Counted from the stretch's first letter, positions 1 through 9,938 are shown. The stretch is DNA of 64,000 nucleotides from Chryseotalea sanaruensis (GCF_003990915.1 NZ_BHXQ01000006.1:124001-188000), one strand, 5' to 3'. Numbers and translations: made by a program. The notes: generated by a model not told the origin, from the sequence alone.

Positions 1-3000
1 ATGCTAGTTTAACGGATGGTGTTTATACATTAGGAACATTAGACCTCACTAACAGTCCTGTTACCGGTTTAAGCAATAAAACATGGTACAGCTACCAAAG
101 CGGAAATTGGGAAGACCCTCAGTCATGGACTTTAGACGGTGGTTTGTTTCCATTATTTGTAAACCCAGGTAATAATATACCGGGACCGAGTGATAACGTT
201 GTTATTGGATCAGGTAAAACCATTACAATCAATAATAACAATGTGCTTATAAGCAGTTTACAATTGATAGGTACTCTTGATATAGGCATAAGTACAGGTC
301 ATAATTTCATCGACATTAGTGGCGCAGGGCTTTTAAGGATGTCTGGGGCAAATGACAATTTTCCAGCAGGAGATGTTACAGATTTTGCAGATCAGGTTGT
401 AGGGGGCACTGTAGAGATTGGTGGTACAGGCATGATTTTGAATGTTGTTAGAACTTTCAATAATCTTGAAATAAACCTTACTGGCAGTAACGATTTAGTA
501 AACCTTCAAACTAATCTTACCCTTAATGGTAACTTTAAAATCAATAACGGTTTATTTACTTTTAACAATGATGTTACTGTTGCCAACAGAATAATGACCG
601 TATTTGGTGACGTTGAGGTAGCTTCAAGTGGGGGGATAAGAGTAGGAACAGGAAACAACAGCAACACCAGACATGAGTTCAATCTCTATGGAGACTTTAT
701 AAATGATGGAGGTACTGCTTATTTTACCAACAGAGTTAGCGCAACTTATGGTAGTGAAGCCAGCAATGGTATAGTTGATTTTAATACGCTAAGTGCAACG
801 CAAGATCAGGAAATTGAGTGTAATGGTGTAACTAGATTTTATAGAATAGAAATAAGTAAGGGCACCAATGATTCTTACAAAACATCGCTAAGCGCCAATA
901 ATACAGCGAATTTTAACCTTTTCGGTTTTGCTAATGAAGATCACGGCTCCGTTACGCAGTTGACAACAAATGCTAATGCGCTAGGTTTAATTTATGGTAC
1001 GGTTGAGATAAAGGAAAATGTAGTTATTCCTGTGCTCAGTACAGCCTCCAATTATAATATTTCAGAAGGTGCACAGATTTGGATTAATGGTGGCACTTTA
1101 AATAAAAATAGTGGTAACTCTCTTGTCCCTTACGGCAAGGTAAGGGTAAGCGATGGTACCCTAACAGCAAATGTTGTTGCAGGTATTACAACACGCGAGG
1201 ATGGCGCCATCATTATAGAAGGCGGTACGGTAACCACCAACCAAATCAGAACCTCAGTAGAGGGACCAACCAATATTGGCTCTTACATACAATCTGGTGG
1301 AACTGTAACAGTAAACGGTGATGGACCTGGCGGAACAGGTTTACAATATTATGTCTTTAGTCTTAGTTATCCCGGTAATGTTTTTAACATGAGTGGTGGA
1401 GACTTGATTGTAAAAGGTACAAGAGGAGGAACAGATGGTACACGTGGCGCTATTTTCATCAATAGTGATCCAGCCAATATTTCAGTAACTGGTGGACGCG
1501 TTATTTTTGAAATTAGTAATAACAATTCTTACAAAGTAACCTCTAGAGCTCCTTTTTGGAATGTGTTGATGCGCAGAACTGCTGGTACGGCTACAGTAGT
1601 AGAGCTTAATTCAGGCGATACTGGTTCAGGTGGTAGCTTTACTTCATTACCGATACAACCGTTGGTCGTACTTAATGATCTTACTGTTGAGAGCCCTGTT
1701 AATTTCATAACTAACAGTGCGGATGTAACAGTTGGTGGTAATATTGATCTCAATAACGGATCCACTTACACCCACGGAACAAATACAACAACCATTAATG
1801 GTGAAGGAGTGAGTTCCCTTATTTTTGGTAACACTTCTCTGACGCAGACTTTTAATAATCTCATCATAGACAAGGAAAATATAACGGATGAGGTTTTAAT
1901 TGCTACTGGTAATGCTACAGCATTACGAGTTAATGGTGCTTTAACCATTAACAATGGACTGTTCAACTACAATTCATTTATAGTTTCTACACGAGGCACA
2001 GTAACCATAGCCAGTGGACTCACTGTTGGTAAGAGTACAAGTACTGGTCGATTACTTTTTGATGGCACAGTAGCACAAACATTTAATTCAGTGGGAGCCA
2101 CCATTTATAATTTGCAACTAAATAATACCGGTGCCAGCCCTCAGGTAACATTGGCTAATGGAGATCTCACTATTTTAGGCACACTTACCATGACGAGCGG
2201 GGTATTCAGTATTGGCGTTAATAAATTATCATTAAACAGTTCAACTTCTGTTTTAGCAGGAAGTCCATTCAGTGCAACAAAAATGATTCAGACTTCAGGA
2301 TTAAGTTCAGATGGCGGACTTGAGTTATATGTTGGTGGTAATGGAGCCATTGACTATCCGTTAGGGGTTGCTGGTAAATATGCACCTGCCAGACCGCAAT
2401 TCCAGTCTTTCAGTGATAATGGTCTGGTTCGTATTGTGCCTGTTGATGCTGTACTGCAGACTACTGCCGGAGCTCAAAGCATTTTATCTTTTTATTGGAA
2501 AGTGAGTTATTCAAATTTCACAACGCTGCCAACAGTGTCATATCAATTTCGTTATGATCAGGCAGATGTTGATGCCAATGAGAATCAATATGTGGCTGGT
2601 AAAGTAACAGACTTCCCACCTTATGATAGAATTCAAGATCCTAATACGGGTGGGGTCGATAATGTTGATGAAGGCAATAACTTAATAGTTTTTAATGGTA
2701 CAAGCAATGGATTAACATTTCCAGGTGCAGGCTTTACTTTGGAGGCGGCCAACTATACTGCAGCACGCACCAGCAGGTTTAATGGTGTGCTTGACACTTA
2801 TTATAGTGTGGCTTCAGGTGACTGGAACACAGGATCAACCTGGTCAAGAAATGCAACTTCTGGTGGGCCACCAAATGTACCAACCGCAGGTAGTATCGTA
2901 GTCATTCAATCCTCTGGTGGAAATGGTCACAGAGTAAATGTGTTAACAGGAACAGTATCTGTTGCTGCTTTGCAATTTGATGCAACAGGTGTTGTCAGTC

Positions 3001-6000
3001 CTAATCCGGAAACAGTACCTCGCTTACAGTTTTATGCTGCGGGCACCAACAATCTTGGTTTTGTAACAGGAGCAGGAATGATCTCTTTTGATGCTCCTGA
3101 CGCGCCTGTAGTAAATGGTGACTTTAATGATTTTGGTACTAATCCCAATTCTTATTATTTGTATTTCGGTGGTAATGCTACCCTAACCACTATTCCAACG
3201 CCAATTCCAAACCTGATGTTTGAGAGTGCAACCTACACGGTTAACCAGAACATTACCGTTAACTCAGATCTCATAGTTCAAGGAAATGCTGTAGTTAGAC
3301 CCCTACAAGCTGTTGCTATTAAAAGAGATCTGGTGTTAGGGTATTGGTTAGGTGGAACTTTTCAATTGCCGGGTGCTGCTCCGGCTATTACTGTAACTAT
3401 TGACAGGAATATAGACTATACGCAAGACCCCTTTAGCAATCCGGGAAACAGAATTGTGAATGTTAACAATCCAGGTGTGGCAACGGTGGAGAACACTATT
3501 ATTGTAAAAGGAGATATCATTCAGGGTGCTAGTAATAACAGTGTGTTGGATTTGTATAATGGAGCAGCCAACAGACCATTGGCTAATCTTGAGTTTCATG
3601 GAACAGGAAATAACAGCTATACAAGAAGTTCAACTTCGGTACCGGACTTGAACCGTATTGTTTGTAACAAGGGTAGTGATTTATCTTCAGGATTTTTCAT
3701 TAATGGATCAGTTGTACTCAATGCACTAAGTAATTCAGCAATAAAGCCAATAACATTAACCAATGGCTTGTTAACACTCAACAATCCTGGTACTTATGTC
3801 TTGACTTCAGGTGGTGGTGATTTTACCATTCCAGGAACAGCCGGACTTGATGTTAATGGAAGTACAGTATCAATTACAACCACTAATACCAATGCCAATG
3901 TTATTCTAGATGGTTTACTGAGAGTTACAACGGGTACAGTAACCCTTGATGCCGGTGTCGGATTCGCAAACTATATCGAGTATTCAAATTCAGGAAATGC
4001 AACCATTGAAGTATTGGGTGGATCGCTGACAGTGGGCGGACAAGTTAGGAGGGGGCTTTCAAGTACCACAGGTATTTTAAAATATACACAAAGTGGGGGC
4101 AATGTTGCAGTAGGTAACAGAGGTGCGACTACAGCAATAAGAGGTGTATTTGAGGTACTAAACACAGGTAGTCAATTTAATCACACAGGCGGAAACTTTA
4201 CAATTGTCAATGGGATTAATAGCACAACAGTGCCTTCTTTGTGGTTAGAGCCAGAAACTTTTTCCATCGGTACTGGATCATTAATTACTATTGGTAATAC
4301 AAGTACTATAGCAGGTGTTACAGCTCAAAATATTGGAATAAAATCTTCCGTTCCACTCTATAACTTAACCATAGCTGGATCAAATAGTCCGGTAGCAAAG
4401 ATCTATACCCTACCTTTAATTGTATCAAACGATTTAACTATTAGTTCCTCTACAACACTCAATGCGCAGGGCATTAATTTGACGATTGGAAGAAACTTTA
4501 CTGTTGATGGTTCTTATGTAAACGGAAATAACCTGACCACTTTTACAAATGCTGGGGCTGCTGCTGTTTCAGGTGTTACTTCTGCTCTTTCTTTCTATAA
4601 CTTTACAAAATCGGGAGCGGGCACACTTACGGTAAACAAGGACATCACCATTAATCGTGACTTAGTTCTATCTGCGGGTAGTATCAACACAGGTGCATCT
4701 CTTATAAACCTGAGAAGGCATGCAACTATAGATGGTAGCCTTACGGCTACAAGTGGAGAAGGGCTGATTTTTAATGGTTCAACTCAACAGTTATTACAGC
4801 GTTCAGGTTCAGGAACAGGAACATTAGGTATTGTGACGGTTAATAATTCATCGGGTGTTATTATTCCAGATGGTAATGGATTTAATTTCACGATTACTGA
4901 TGGTTTGAGATTAGAGCGTGGTGTTTTAGACATTGGAGGAAGTTTGTTATTCCTAACTCAAAATGCATTTATTACACCAGTAAATCCTTTCTCTGTTACT
5001 AACATGATACAGACCAATAGTTCATTTACCGACTTTGGTGTGAGGAAGCAATTCCCTTTAAATTATACAACAAACTTTACCTTTCCTGTTGGTCAGTTAA
5101 GTTATACACCAGTAGTTTTTGATTTCAGCAGTCCTTCCAATACTACTGGCTCTAGTGGTACGCCCACAATTACTGTAAGACCTGCTAATGAAAGGCATCC
5201 GAGTATTGTAAATGATTTGGAAGCGCCAGATCCTGAAATAGATGATCTGCAAAATGCATTACAATACCATTGGATTGTTAACGCTGATAATGTTGCCAGT
5301 ACATTCAGGTCTTCTATGGCCTGTACGTATCAACAATCTTTAGTGTCTGTAACCGCCCCACAAACAGAGGCTGACTACATTGCCGCTCGTATACTCTCAG
5401 ACGCGAACCCAACATTATCGATTAATAAATTCAGTACACTTGAAGTAGATGAAAATGCTAATACGGTTACGTTTGCTTTTACAGGAGTGACGGATTCAGG
5501 TATTTCCGGTGATTATTTTGCAGGTGTTGATTTAGCTATTCCAAACAATGTCCCCATCTACACTACAAATGGATCAGGTAATTTTACAACTGCAATTTAT
5601 ACCCCCTTAGTGCCAGGAGGAGGTGCTCCTGTTGGTGCTGCAGTAATTGTCAGACCGGGTGATGAATTAGTATTGTCTGCAAATGGAGCTAGTTTCTATT
5701 CTACGCAAATCAATGGAACAGTTACAATTAATAGTGGAACAATCGGGCATAGACTTGGATATGTTTCAGGCACAGGTAATCTTAGAATTGACAGCAACAC
5801 TTCATCTATTGCTGTGCCTGCGGCTGTATATGATGACTTTTTCTCGTGCTCTGGAGGAGGTTTAATTTTTGGCGGGTCAGGTTCATACGAAATTTTAGGT
5901 GGAATTACTTCTTTGAGAAATCTTACTATCGAAGGAGGTACCCGAACAATGGGAAATAATGATTTGATAATATGTAATGATTTTACGATAAGCTCAGGAT

Positions 6001-7604
6001 CATTCTCAAACGTAAGAAGTCGAACTATTACCGTTCAAAATGATGTTTTAATTACAGGAGGCACTTATTTAAACTTTCAAGGAGTGCTCAATGTTACTCG
6101 AGATTTAATTTCAGCTGGTACTTTTTTTGGTGGTGGTGGTGGTGCCAAGTCGATTGGTAGAAATTTGATTATTTCTGGTGGAACCTTTACTGGAGGATCA
6201 GGAAGTTCCAATATAATAGCTGTGTCTGGTAATATGAGTGTAGCTGACGCTGCAACCTTCACAGGAGGTACAGTTGCTGCAGGAGGGATGCGTTTTAGTT
6301 TTAACGGGACTGGCCAACAGTCTCTTTCAGGTAATTTTACAAATACTTTGGGAAGAGCGCTAAATAGGTTAGCGATAGATAACAGCGGTGCTGGATTGAT
6401 TATCACTAATAACACTGATGTAGTTAGTCAGCTGATCCTTACTAATGGACTAATTACCCCGCAAGCAATTCTTACAATGTTGGGAAGTGCATCAGCAGTA
6501 CCTACAGCGGGTTCAGCCAACTCCTATGTTTCCGGTAAGTTGTATAAGGTCATTACAACTGATGGTTCCAGCTTTACCTTCCCCATAGGAAAAGGAGGAA
6601 GATGGAGGAGTGGTTCAATTGTGGCAGCCTCTGTAGGTGGAGTAACATGGGATATGGAATATTTTACGGGTTCAGCAGTTGGCCAGGTGGCCGCAGCTCC
6701 TGCTCCAAGGAGTAACCCGGTTAATAATCTCACTTCATCCGATCCTTTGATATTAACTATTGCAACAGGTGAATACTGGAAAGTGTCAGATGGTTCTGCA
6801 ACTTCAAATGGACGCACTGCACGTGTAGGTTTAAGCTGGGGTACAGAAAGTGATGTTTCTTCAAATACCACTTTTCAACAAGCACTTACTGTAATGTCAT
6901 GGAATGGAACTAACTGGACCAACAATGGTGGTCAAAGCTTCCCAGGTGGCAATACGCAAGCAAGGGGAACATTTGAATCATCTTCTACTTTGTCGTTTAG
7001 CGAAAATATTGTAACCCTTGGTTCTACTGAGGCGGCTAATCCGCTACCTGTGGAACTCACAACATTTACTGGTAGAAACGAAAATGGCTTCAATAAAATT
7101 AAGTGGTCTACTGCTTCTGAACTAAACAACGATTATTTTGAATTACAGCGTTCTGCGAATGGTGAAACGTTTACTACGATGGGTATCATTCAAGGTAAGG
7201 GCACAACTTCAGCCCTTTCAAATTATTTATTTGATGATGAAGCACCATTGGTGGGCAATAATTATTACCGCTTAAAGCAGGTTGATTATAACGGAGCTTT
7301 TGAATACTCTCATATTATACTGGTTAAAAATGATAGTGAAGCCGCTGTATTTAATATCAGCGTGTTCCCTAACCCGCTTGCAGAAGGTACTGCATTAACG
7401 ATACGTTCTATTAAGGATAATGAACATGAAGCTCAGGTAGTCATAAGAGATATGACAGGTAGAGTACTTACTTCATATAGCATAGGAAGTGAAACCTTTG
7501 CTGAGAGAACAGTTGACACAGCCACTTGGTCTGGTGCCGGTATTTATATCGTAGAAATGACGCAGGGTAAGAAGCGTGTACTTAGAAGGGTAGTGGTCGA
7601 TTAA
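1..7604 (+). CDS. Giant T9SS-exported surface protein, 5' end outside the window
   Basis: The reading frame is already open at base 3 and runs without a stop to TAA at 7604, giving 2533 visible residues; the start lies beyond the left edge. The protein is rich in Asn, Thr, Gly and Ser, poor in Lys, and built of short beta-strand-like repeats, which suggests a right-handed beta-helix adhesin. Three large superunits can be seen. Each opens with an SGxW/F-type motif followed by a VVI or VIV strand (about 80, 2810 and 5560) and closes with a FPxG module plus a YWKV/HWIV-type segment (about 2490, 5265 and 6775). After PLPVELTTFTG (about 7045) comes a fibronectin-like segment and a C-terminal domain with FPNPL and GIYIVEM, the hallmarks of a type A T9SS sorting domain. 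It is therefore expected to be exported and cell-surface attached or released. The ligand is unknown. Its stop codon abuts the stop of convergent rsmE. Confidence 0.85.
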   Translation, partial: ASLTDGVYTLGTLDLTNSPVTGLSNKTWYSYQSGNWEDPQSWTLDGGLFPLFVNPGNNIPGPSDNVVIGSGKTITINNNNVLISSLQLIGTLDIGISTGHNFIDISGAGLLRMSGANDNFPAGDVTDFADQVVGGTVEIGGTGMILNVVRTFNNLEINLTGSNDLVNLQTNLTLNGNFKINNGLFTFNNDVTVANRIMTVFGDVEVASSGGIRVGTGNNSNTRHEFNLYGDFINDGGTAYFTNRVSATYGSEASNGIVDFNTLSATQDQEIECNGVTRFYRIEISKGTNDSYKTSLSANNTANFNLFGFANEDHGSVTQLTTNANALGLIYGTVEIKENVVIPVLSTASNYNISEGAQIWINGGTLNKNSGNSLVPYGKVRVSDGTLTANVVAGITTREDGAIIIEGGTVTTNQIRTSVEGPTNIGSYIQSGGTVTVNGDGPGGTGLQYYVFSLSYPGNVFNMSGGDLIVKGTRGGTDGTRGAIFINSDPANISVTGGRVIFEISNNNSYKVTSRAPFWNVLMRRTAGTATVVELNSGDTGSGGSFTSLPIQPLVVLNDLTVESPVNFITNSADVTVGGNIDLNNGSTYTHGTNTTTINGEGVSSLIFGNTSLTQTFNNLIIDKENITDEVLIATGNATALRVNGALTINNGLFNYNSFIVSTRGTVTIASGLTVGKSTSTGRLLFDGTVAQTFNSVGATIYNLQLNNTGASPQVTLANGDLTILGTLTMTSGVFSIGVNKLSLNSSTSVLAGSPFSATKMIQTSGLSSDGGLELYVGGNGAIDYPLGVAGKYAPARPQFQSFSDNGLVRIVPVDAVLQTTAGAQSILSFYWKVSYSNFTTLPTVSYQFRYDQADVDANENQYVAGKVTDFPPYDRIQDPNTGGVDNVDEGNNLIVFNGTSNGLTFPGAGFTLEAANYTAARTSRFNGVLDTYYSVASGDWNTGSTWSRNATSGGPPNVPTAGSIVVIQSSGGNGHRVNVLTGTVSVAALQFDATGVVSPNPETVPRLQFYAAGTNNLGFVTGAGMISFDAPDAPVVNGDFNDFGTNPNSYYLYFGGNATLTTIPTPIPNLMFESATYTVNQNITVNSDLIVQGNAVVRPLQAVAIKRDLVLGYWLGGTFQLPGAAPAITVTIDRNIDYTQDPFSNPGNRIVNVNNPGVATVENTIIVKGDIIQGASNNSVLDLYNGAANRPLANLEFHGTGNNSYTRSSTSVPDLNRIVCNKGSDLSSGFFINGSVVLNALSNSAIKPITLTNGLLTLNNPGTYVLTSGGGDFTIPGTAGLDVNGSTVSITTTNTNANVILDGLLRVTTGTVTLDAGVGFANYIEYSNSGNATIEVLGGSLTVGGQVRRGLSSTTGILKYTQSGGNVAVGNRGATTAIRGVFEVLNTGSQFNHTGGNFTIVNGINSTTVPSLWLEPETFSIGTGSLITIGNTSTIAGVTAQNIGIKSSVPLYNLTIAGSNSPVAKIYTLPLIVSNDLTISSSTTLNAQGINLTIGRNFTVDGSYVNGNNLTTFTNAGAAAVSGVTSALSFYNFTKSGAGTLTVNKDITINRDLVLSAGSINTGASLINLRRHATIDGSLTATSGEGLIFNGSTQQLLQRSGSGTGTLGIVTVNNSSGVIIPDGNGFNFTITDGLRLERGVLDIGGSLLFLTQNAFITPVNPFSVTNMIQTNSSFTDFGVRKQFPLNYTTNFTFPVGQLSYTPVVFDFSSPSNTTGSSGTPTITVRPANERHPSIVNDLEAPDPEIDDLQNALQYHWIVNADNVASTFRSSMACTYQQSLVSVTAPQTEADYIAARILSDANPTLSINKFSTLEVDENANTVTFAFTGVTDSGISGDYFAGVDLAIPNNVPIYTTNGSGNFTTAIYTPLVPGGGAPVGAAVIVRPGDELVLSANGASFYSTQINGTVTINSGTIGHRLGYVSGTGNLRIDSNTSSIAVPAAVYDDFFSCSGGGLIFGGSGSYEILGGITSLRNLTIEGGTRTMGNNDLIICNDFTISSGSFSNVRSRTITVQNDVLITGGTYLNFQGVLNVTRDLISAGTFFGGGGGAKSIGRNLIISGGTFTGGSGSSNIIAVSGNMSVADAATFTGGTVAAGGMRFSFNGTGQQSLSGNFTNTLGRALNRLAIDNSGAGLIITNNTDVVSQLILTNGLITPQAILTMLGSASAVPTAGSANSYVSGKLYKVITTDGSSFTFPIGKGGRWRSGSIVAASVGGVTWDMEYFTGSAVGQVAAAPAPRSNPVNNLTSSDPLILTIATGEYWKVSDGSATSNGRTARVGLSWGTESDVSSNTTFQQALTVMSWNGTNWTNNGGQSFPGGNTQARGTFESSSTLSFSENIVTLGSTEAANPLPVELTTFTGRNENGFNKIKWSTASELNNDYFELQRSANGETFTTMGIIQGKGTTSALSNYLFDDEAPLVGNNYYRLKQVDYNGAFEYSHIILVKNDSEAAVFNISVFPNPLAEGTALTIRSIKDNEHEAQVVIRDMTGRVLTSYSIGSETFAERTVDTATWSGAGIYIVEMTQGKKRVLRRVVVD

Positions 7605-8306
7605 TCAAACACTAACTTGTATTGCATTTAACAAACAGCAGGCAGCCATGCCTGCTGTTTCTGTTCTAAGGCGACTATCACCCAGACTTACTTTTACGAA
7701 TCCTGCACCAATGGCACTTGCTAACTCTGCTTGAGAGAAATCTCCTTCGGGGCCAATGCAAATAAGATAACTTTTTTCTTTTATCGCTTCGTGCAATAAA
7801 TGCTTTGGATTACTATGATCTACGTAAGCAATAAACTTTTGATCAGCCTGATAATCCAGAATGCTGGAGAATTTTTTTAGTGGATTGATGATTGGTAAGG
7901 TAGCTTTTTGCGATTGTTTCATGGCGCTAATGGCTACTTTCAGTAAGCGTTCTGTTTTAATAAATGATCTTTCTGAATGATCACCATCGATTAAAGTAAT
8001 TTCGTCAACACCAAGCTCCGTTGCTTTTTCAACAAGCCATTCAAGTCGGTCAGGATTCTTAGTTGGTGCAATCGCCAAGTGTATGCGAAATAATTTTTTT
8101 GGTTCTGCGCGTTTTTCCTGAATCTTAAATTCGCATTTCTGTGTATTGGCTTTCGTAATAATACAATCATAAAAAAAGCCACAGCCATCAGTAACGACAA
8201 TGGCTTCACCTTCACGTTTGCGCAATACTTTAACGCAATGCCTCGACTCTTCCTCTGTTAGCCAGCAATGGTTTTCTGATAAATCTGGTTGAAAGAAGAG
8301 CTGCAC
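7605..8306 (-). CDS. rsmE: 16S rRNA m3U1498 methyltransferase RsmE
   Basis: The 233-residue product fits the RsmE family, which uses S-adenosylmethionine to N3-methylate U1498 of 16S rRNA. The N-terminal part carries the PUA-like RNA-binding segment (SRHCVKVLRKREGE, about residues 21-34). The C-terminal SPOUT knot is recognisable from APTKNPDRLEWLVEKATELG (about 79-98), IGPEGDFSQAE (about 184-194) and SLGDSRLRTETAG (about 207-219), the SAM-binding trefoil-knot loops. The start is GTG at 8306, only two bases after the stop of the acyl-CoA-binding protein gene, so the two are probably co-transcribed. The gene ends directly against the stop of the convergent giant gene. Confidence 0.95.
   Translation of the reverse strand: MQLFFQPDLSENHCWLTEEESRHCVKVLRKREGEAIVVTDGCGFFYDCIITKANTQKCEFKIQEKRAEPKKLFRIHLAIAPTKNPDRLEWLVEKATELGVDEITLIDGDHSERSFIKTERLLKVAISAMKQSQKATLPIINPLKKFSSILDYQADQKFIAYVDHSNPKHLLHEAIKEKSYLICIGPEGDFSQAELASAIGAGFVKVSLGDSRLRTETAGMAACCLLNAIQVSV
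7633..7660 (+). terminator. Perfect hairpin inside the 3' end of rsmE, candidate terminator of the giant gene
   Basis: Arms of 12 bases (7633-7644 and 7649-7660) pair perfectly around a 4-base loop, and the right arm ends in TTT with a T-rich stretch after it. It lies 28 bases after the stop of the giant plus-strand gene, in the C-terminal codons of rsmE on the other strand. The T tract is imperfect, so termination is an inference. Confidence 0.5.
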
Positions 8307-8308
8307 AG

Positions 8309-8572
8309 TTATGCGTATTGTTGATATAGTTTATCCATGAAGTCAATGTATTCTTGCATAGCAACTTCTTTAGATTTCCCTTTCAATTCTGCCCAGGCAT
8401 CGTGCTTAGCTATGGCTTTAAAGTCAAATCCTCCGGGTCTGTCTTCATTTACATCACCTTCGCTACCTTGCTTGTACAAGGCATATAATTGCAAAAGTTC
8501 TTCATTGCTTGGGCGCTTCGTTAGTTCTTTAGAGCGGGCAGCTGCGGCTTCAAATTGTTGTTGTAATTCCAT
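8309..8572 (-). CDS. Acyl-CoA-binding protein (ACBP family)
   Basis: The 87-residue product is a full-length ACBP, a four-helix protein that binds long-chain acyl-CoA thioesters in the cytosol. The family pattern is clear: FEAAAARSKELTKRPSNEEL (residues 7-26), LYALYKQGSEGD (about 29-40, with the conserved Tyr and Lys of the acyl-CoA site) and the KHDAWAELKGKSKEVAMQEY block (about 55-74). The family is typical of eukaryotes and scattered in bacteria. The ATG at 8572 matches the usual N-terminus. The T run of the upstream citrate synthase terminator ends right at this start codon, so there is no room for a conventional ribosome-binding site. Confidence 0.9.
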   Translation of the reverse strand: MELQQQFEAAAARSKELTKRPSNEELLQLYALYKQGSEGDVNEDRPGGFDFKAIAKHDAWAELKGKSKEVAMQEYIDFMDKLYQQYA

Positions 8573-8599
8573 AAAAAAAGGGGCTGATAAATCAGCCCC
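8573..8599 (-). terminator. Intrinsic terminator of gltA, touching the ACBP start codon
   Basis: On the minus strand a GGGGCTGA/TCAGCCCC stem with a 4-base loop (8580-8599) is followed by seven T residues (8573-8579) and then directly by the ATG of the ACBP gene. Confidence 0.8.
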
Positions 8600-8623
8600 T
8601 AAGTTAGTATAATTTGTCTCTAC

Positions 8624-9910
8624 TTATCGTTTTGTAATGTCTACATAAGCACGACTTTGCGTACCCACATAAACCTGACGTGGACGACCAATAGGTTCTT
8701 TATTTTCACGTAATTCTTTCCATTGAGCAATCCAGCCTGGCAGACGACCCATTGCGAACATTACCGTGAACATATCTACCGGAATGCCAAGTGCTCTGTA
8801 AATAATACCAGAGTAGAAGTCCACATTAGGATACAACTTTCTTTCGATGAAGTAAGGATCGCGCAATGCAATTTCTTCAAGCTTCATAGCAATTTCCAAT
8901 ACTGGATCGTTGATGCCTAATTTAGCCAACACATCGTCAGCCGCTTTCTTTATGATTTTAGCACGCGGATCGAAGTTCTTGTAAACACGGTGCCCGAAGC
9001 CCATCAAACGGAAAGAGTCGTTTTTATCTTTTGCCTTGTTGATCCACTTTTCAATATTACCACCATCTTGTTTGATGGCTTCCAGCATAACTATTACCTC
9101 CTGATTTGCACCGCCATGCAATGGTCCCCAAAGAGCATTAATACCGGCAGAAATTGAAGAGTAAATACTGGCTTTTGATGACCCGACAATTCGCACAGTT
9201 GAAGTTGAGCAGTTTTGCTCATGGTCAGCATGTAGAATAAGTAGTTTATCAAGTGCATTGGCTACTACCGGATCTACTTCATAATGTTCTGCAGGAAGTG
9301 CATACATCATTTTTAAGAAACGTGAACAGTAGTCAAGGGAGTTGTCAGGATAATTTACAGGGTGTCCCACAGCATTTTTATATGACCATGCTGCGAAGGT
9401 TGGCATTTTAGCCAAAGAGCGCACAATGCTTAAATAAACACCTTCAGACGATCTGTTAGGATCAAGTGATTCAGGGTAAAAGGCAGTTAAAGAACAGAAC
9501 AACGAAGCCAACACGCCCATTGGGTGTGAAGTAGAAGGGAAACCATCTAATATCTTCTTGTTGTCTTCGTGTACCAACGTATGTTTTGTGATGTCGCTGG
9601 TAAACTTGGTTAATTGCTCCTTAGTAGGGAGCTCACCAAAAATAAGCAAATAGGTAACCTCCAAAAAAGTTGATTTGGCTGCTAAATCCTCGATGCTATA
9701 ACCACGGTAACGAAGAATCCCCTTATCGCCATCAAGAAATGTAATGGCACTTTTGGTTGAACCTGTATTTTTATAACCAATATCGAGTGTGGTTAAGCCG
9801 GTTTTTTCCAGCAACTCACTTATGTCGATTGCGGTTTCTTTTTCTGTCCCTTCTATAATCGGCAATTCGTAAGTCTTGCCATCGTAAATAAGTTGTGCAG
9901 TTTTCGCCAT
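8624..9910 (-). CDS. gltA: Citrate synthase (type II)
   Basis: The 428-residue product condenses oxaloacetate and acetyl-CoA to citrate, the entry step of the TCA cycle. Length and N-terminus fit hexameric bacterial type II enzymes. The catalytic histidines are visible in GPLHGGANQEV (about residues 263-273) and GFGHRVYKNFDPRA (about 304-317), and the catalytic aspartate in NVDFYSG (about 364-370). A small N-terminal domain precedes the RYRGYSIEDLA block. The gene is followed by a strong intrinsic terminator. Upstream on the minus strand TATCTTTA (9931-9938) is a 7-of-8 match to the Bacteroidota -7 element. Confidence 0.97.
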   Translation of the reverse strand: MAKTAQLIYDGKTYELPIIEGTEKETAIDISELLEKTGLTTLDIGYKNTGSTKSAITFLDGDKGILRYRGYSIEDLAAKSTFLEVTYLLIFGELPTKEQLTKFTSDITKHTLVHEDNKKILDGFPSTSHPMGVLASLFCSLTAFYPESLDPNRSSEGVYLSIVRSLAKMPTFAAWSYKNAVGHPVNYPDNSLDYCSRFLKMMYALPAEHYEVDPVVANALDKLLILHADHEQNCSTSTVRIVGSSKASIYSSISAGINALWGPLHGGANQEVIVMLEAIKQDGGNIEKWINKAKDKNDSFRLMGFGHRVYKNFDPRAKIIKKAADDVLAKLGINDPVLEIAMKLEEIALRDPYFIERKLYPNVDFYSGIIYRALGIPVDMFTVMFAMGRLPGWIAQWKELRENKEPIGRPRQVYVGTQSRAYVDITKR

Positions 9911-9930
9911 TAGCTTCAGATTTTAACGGT

Positions 9931-9938
9931 TAAAGATA
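9931..9938 (-). promoter_or_regulatory. Candidate -7 element of gltA
   Basis: TATCTTTA on the minus strand matches seven of eight bases of TAnnTTTG and lies 20 bases upstream of the gltA ATG. No convincing TTTG -33 element was found. Confidence 0.3.

Noticed and set aside
6077..6871. Minus-strand open frames of 112 and 115 residues inside the giant T9SS gene
   Set aside because: They are Pro/Val-rich mirror images of Gly/Thr-rich coding sequence, with no motif; typical shadows.
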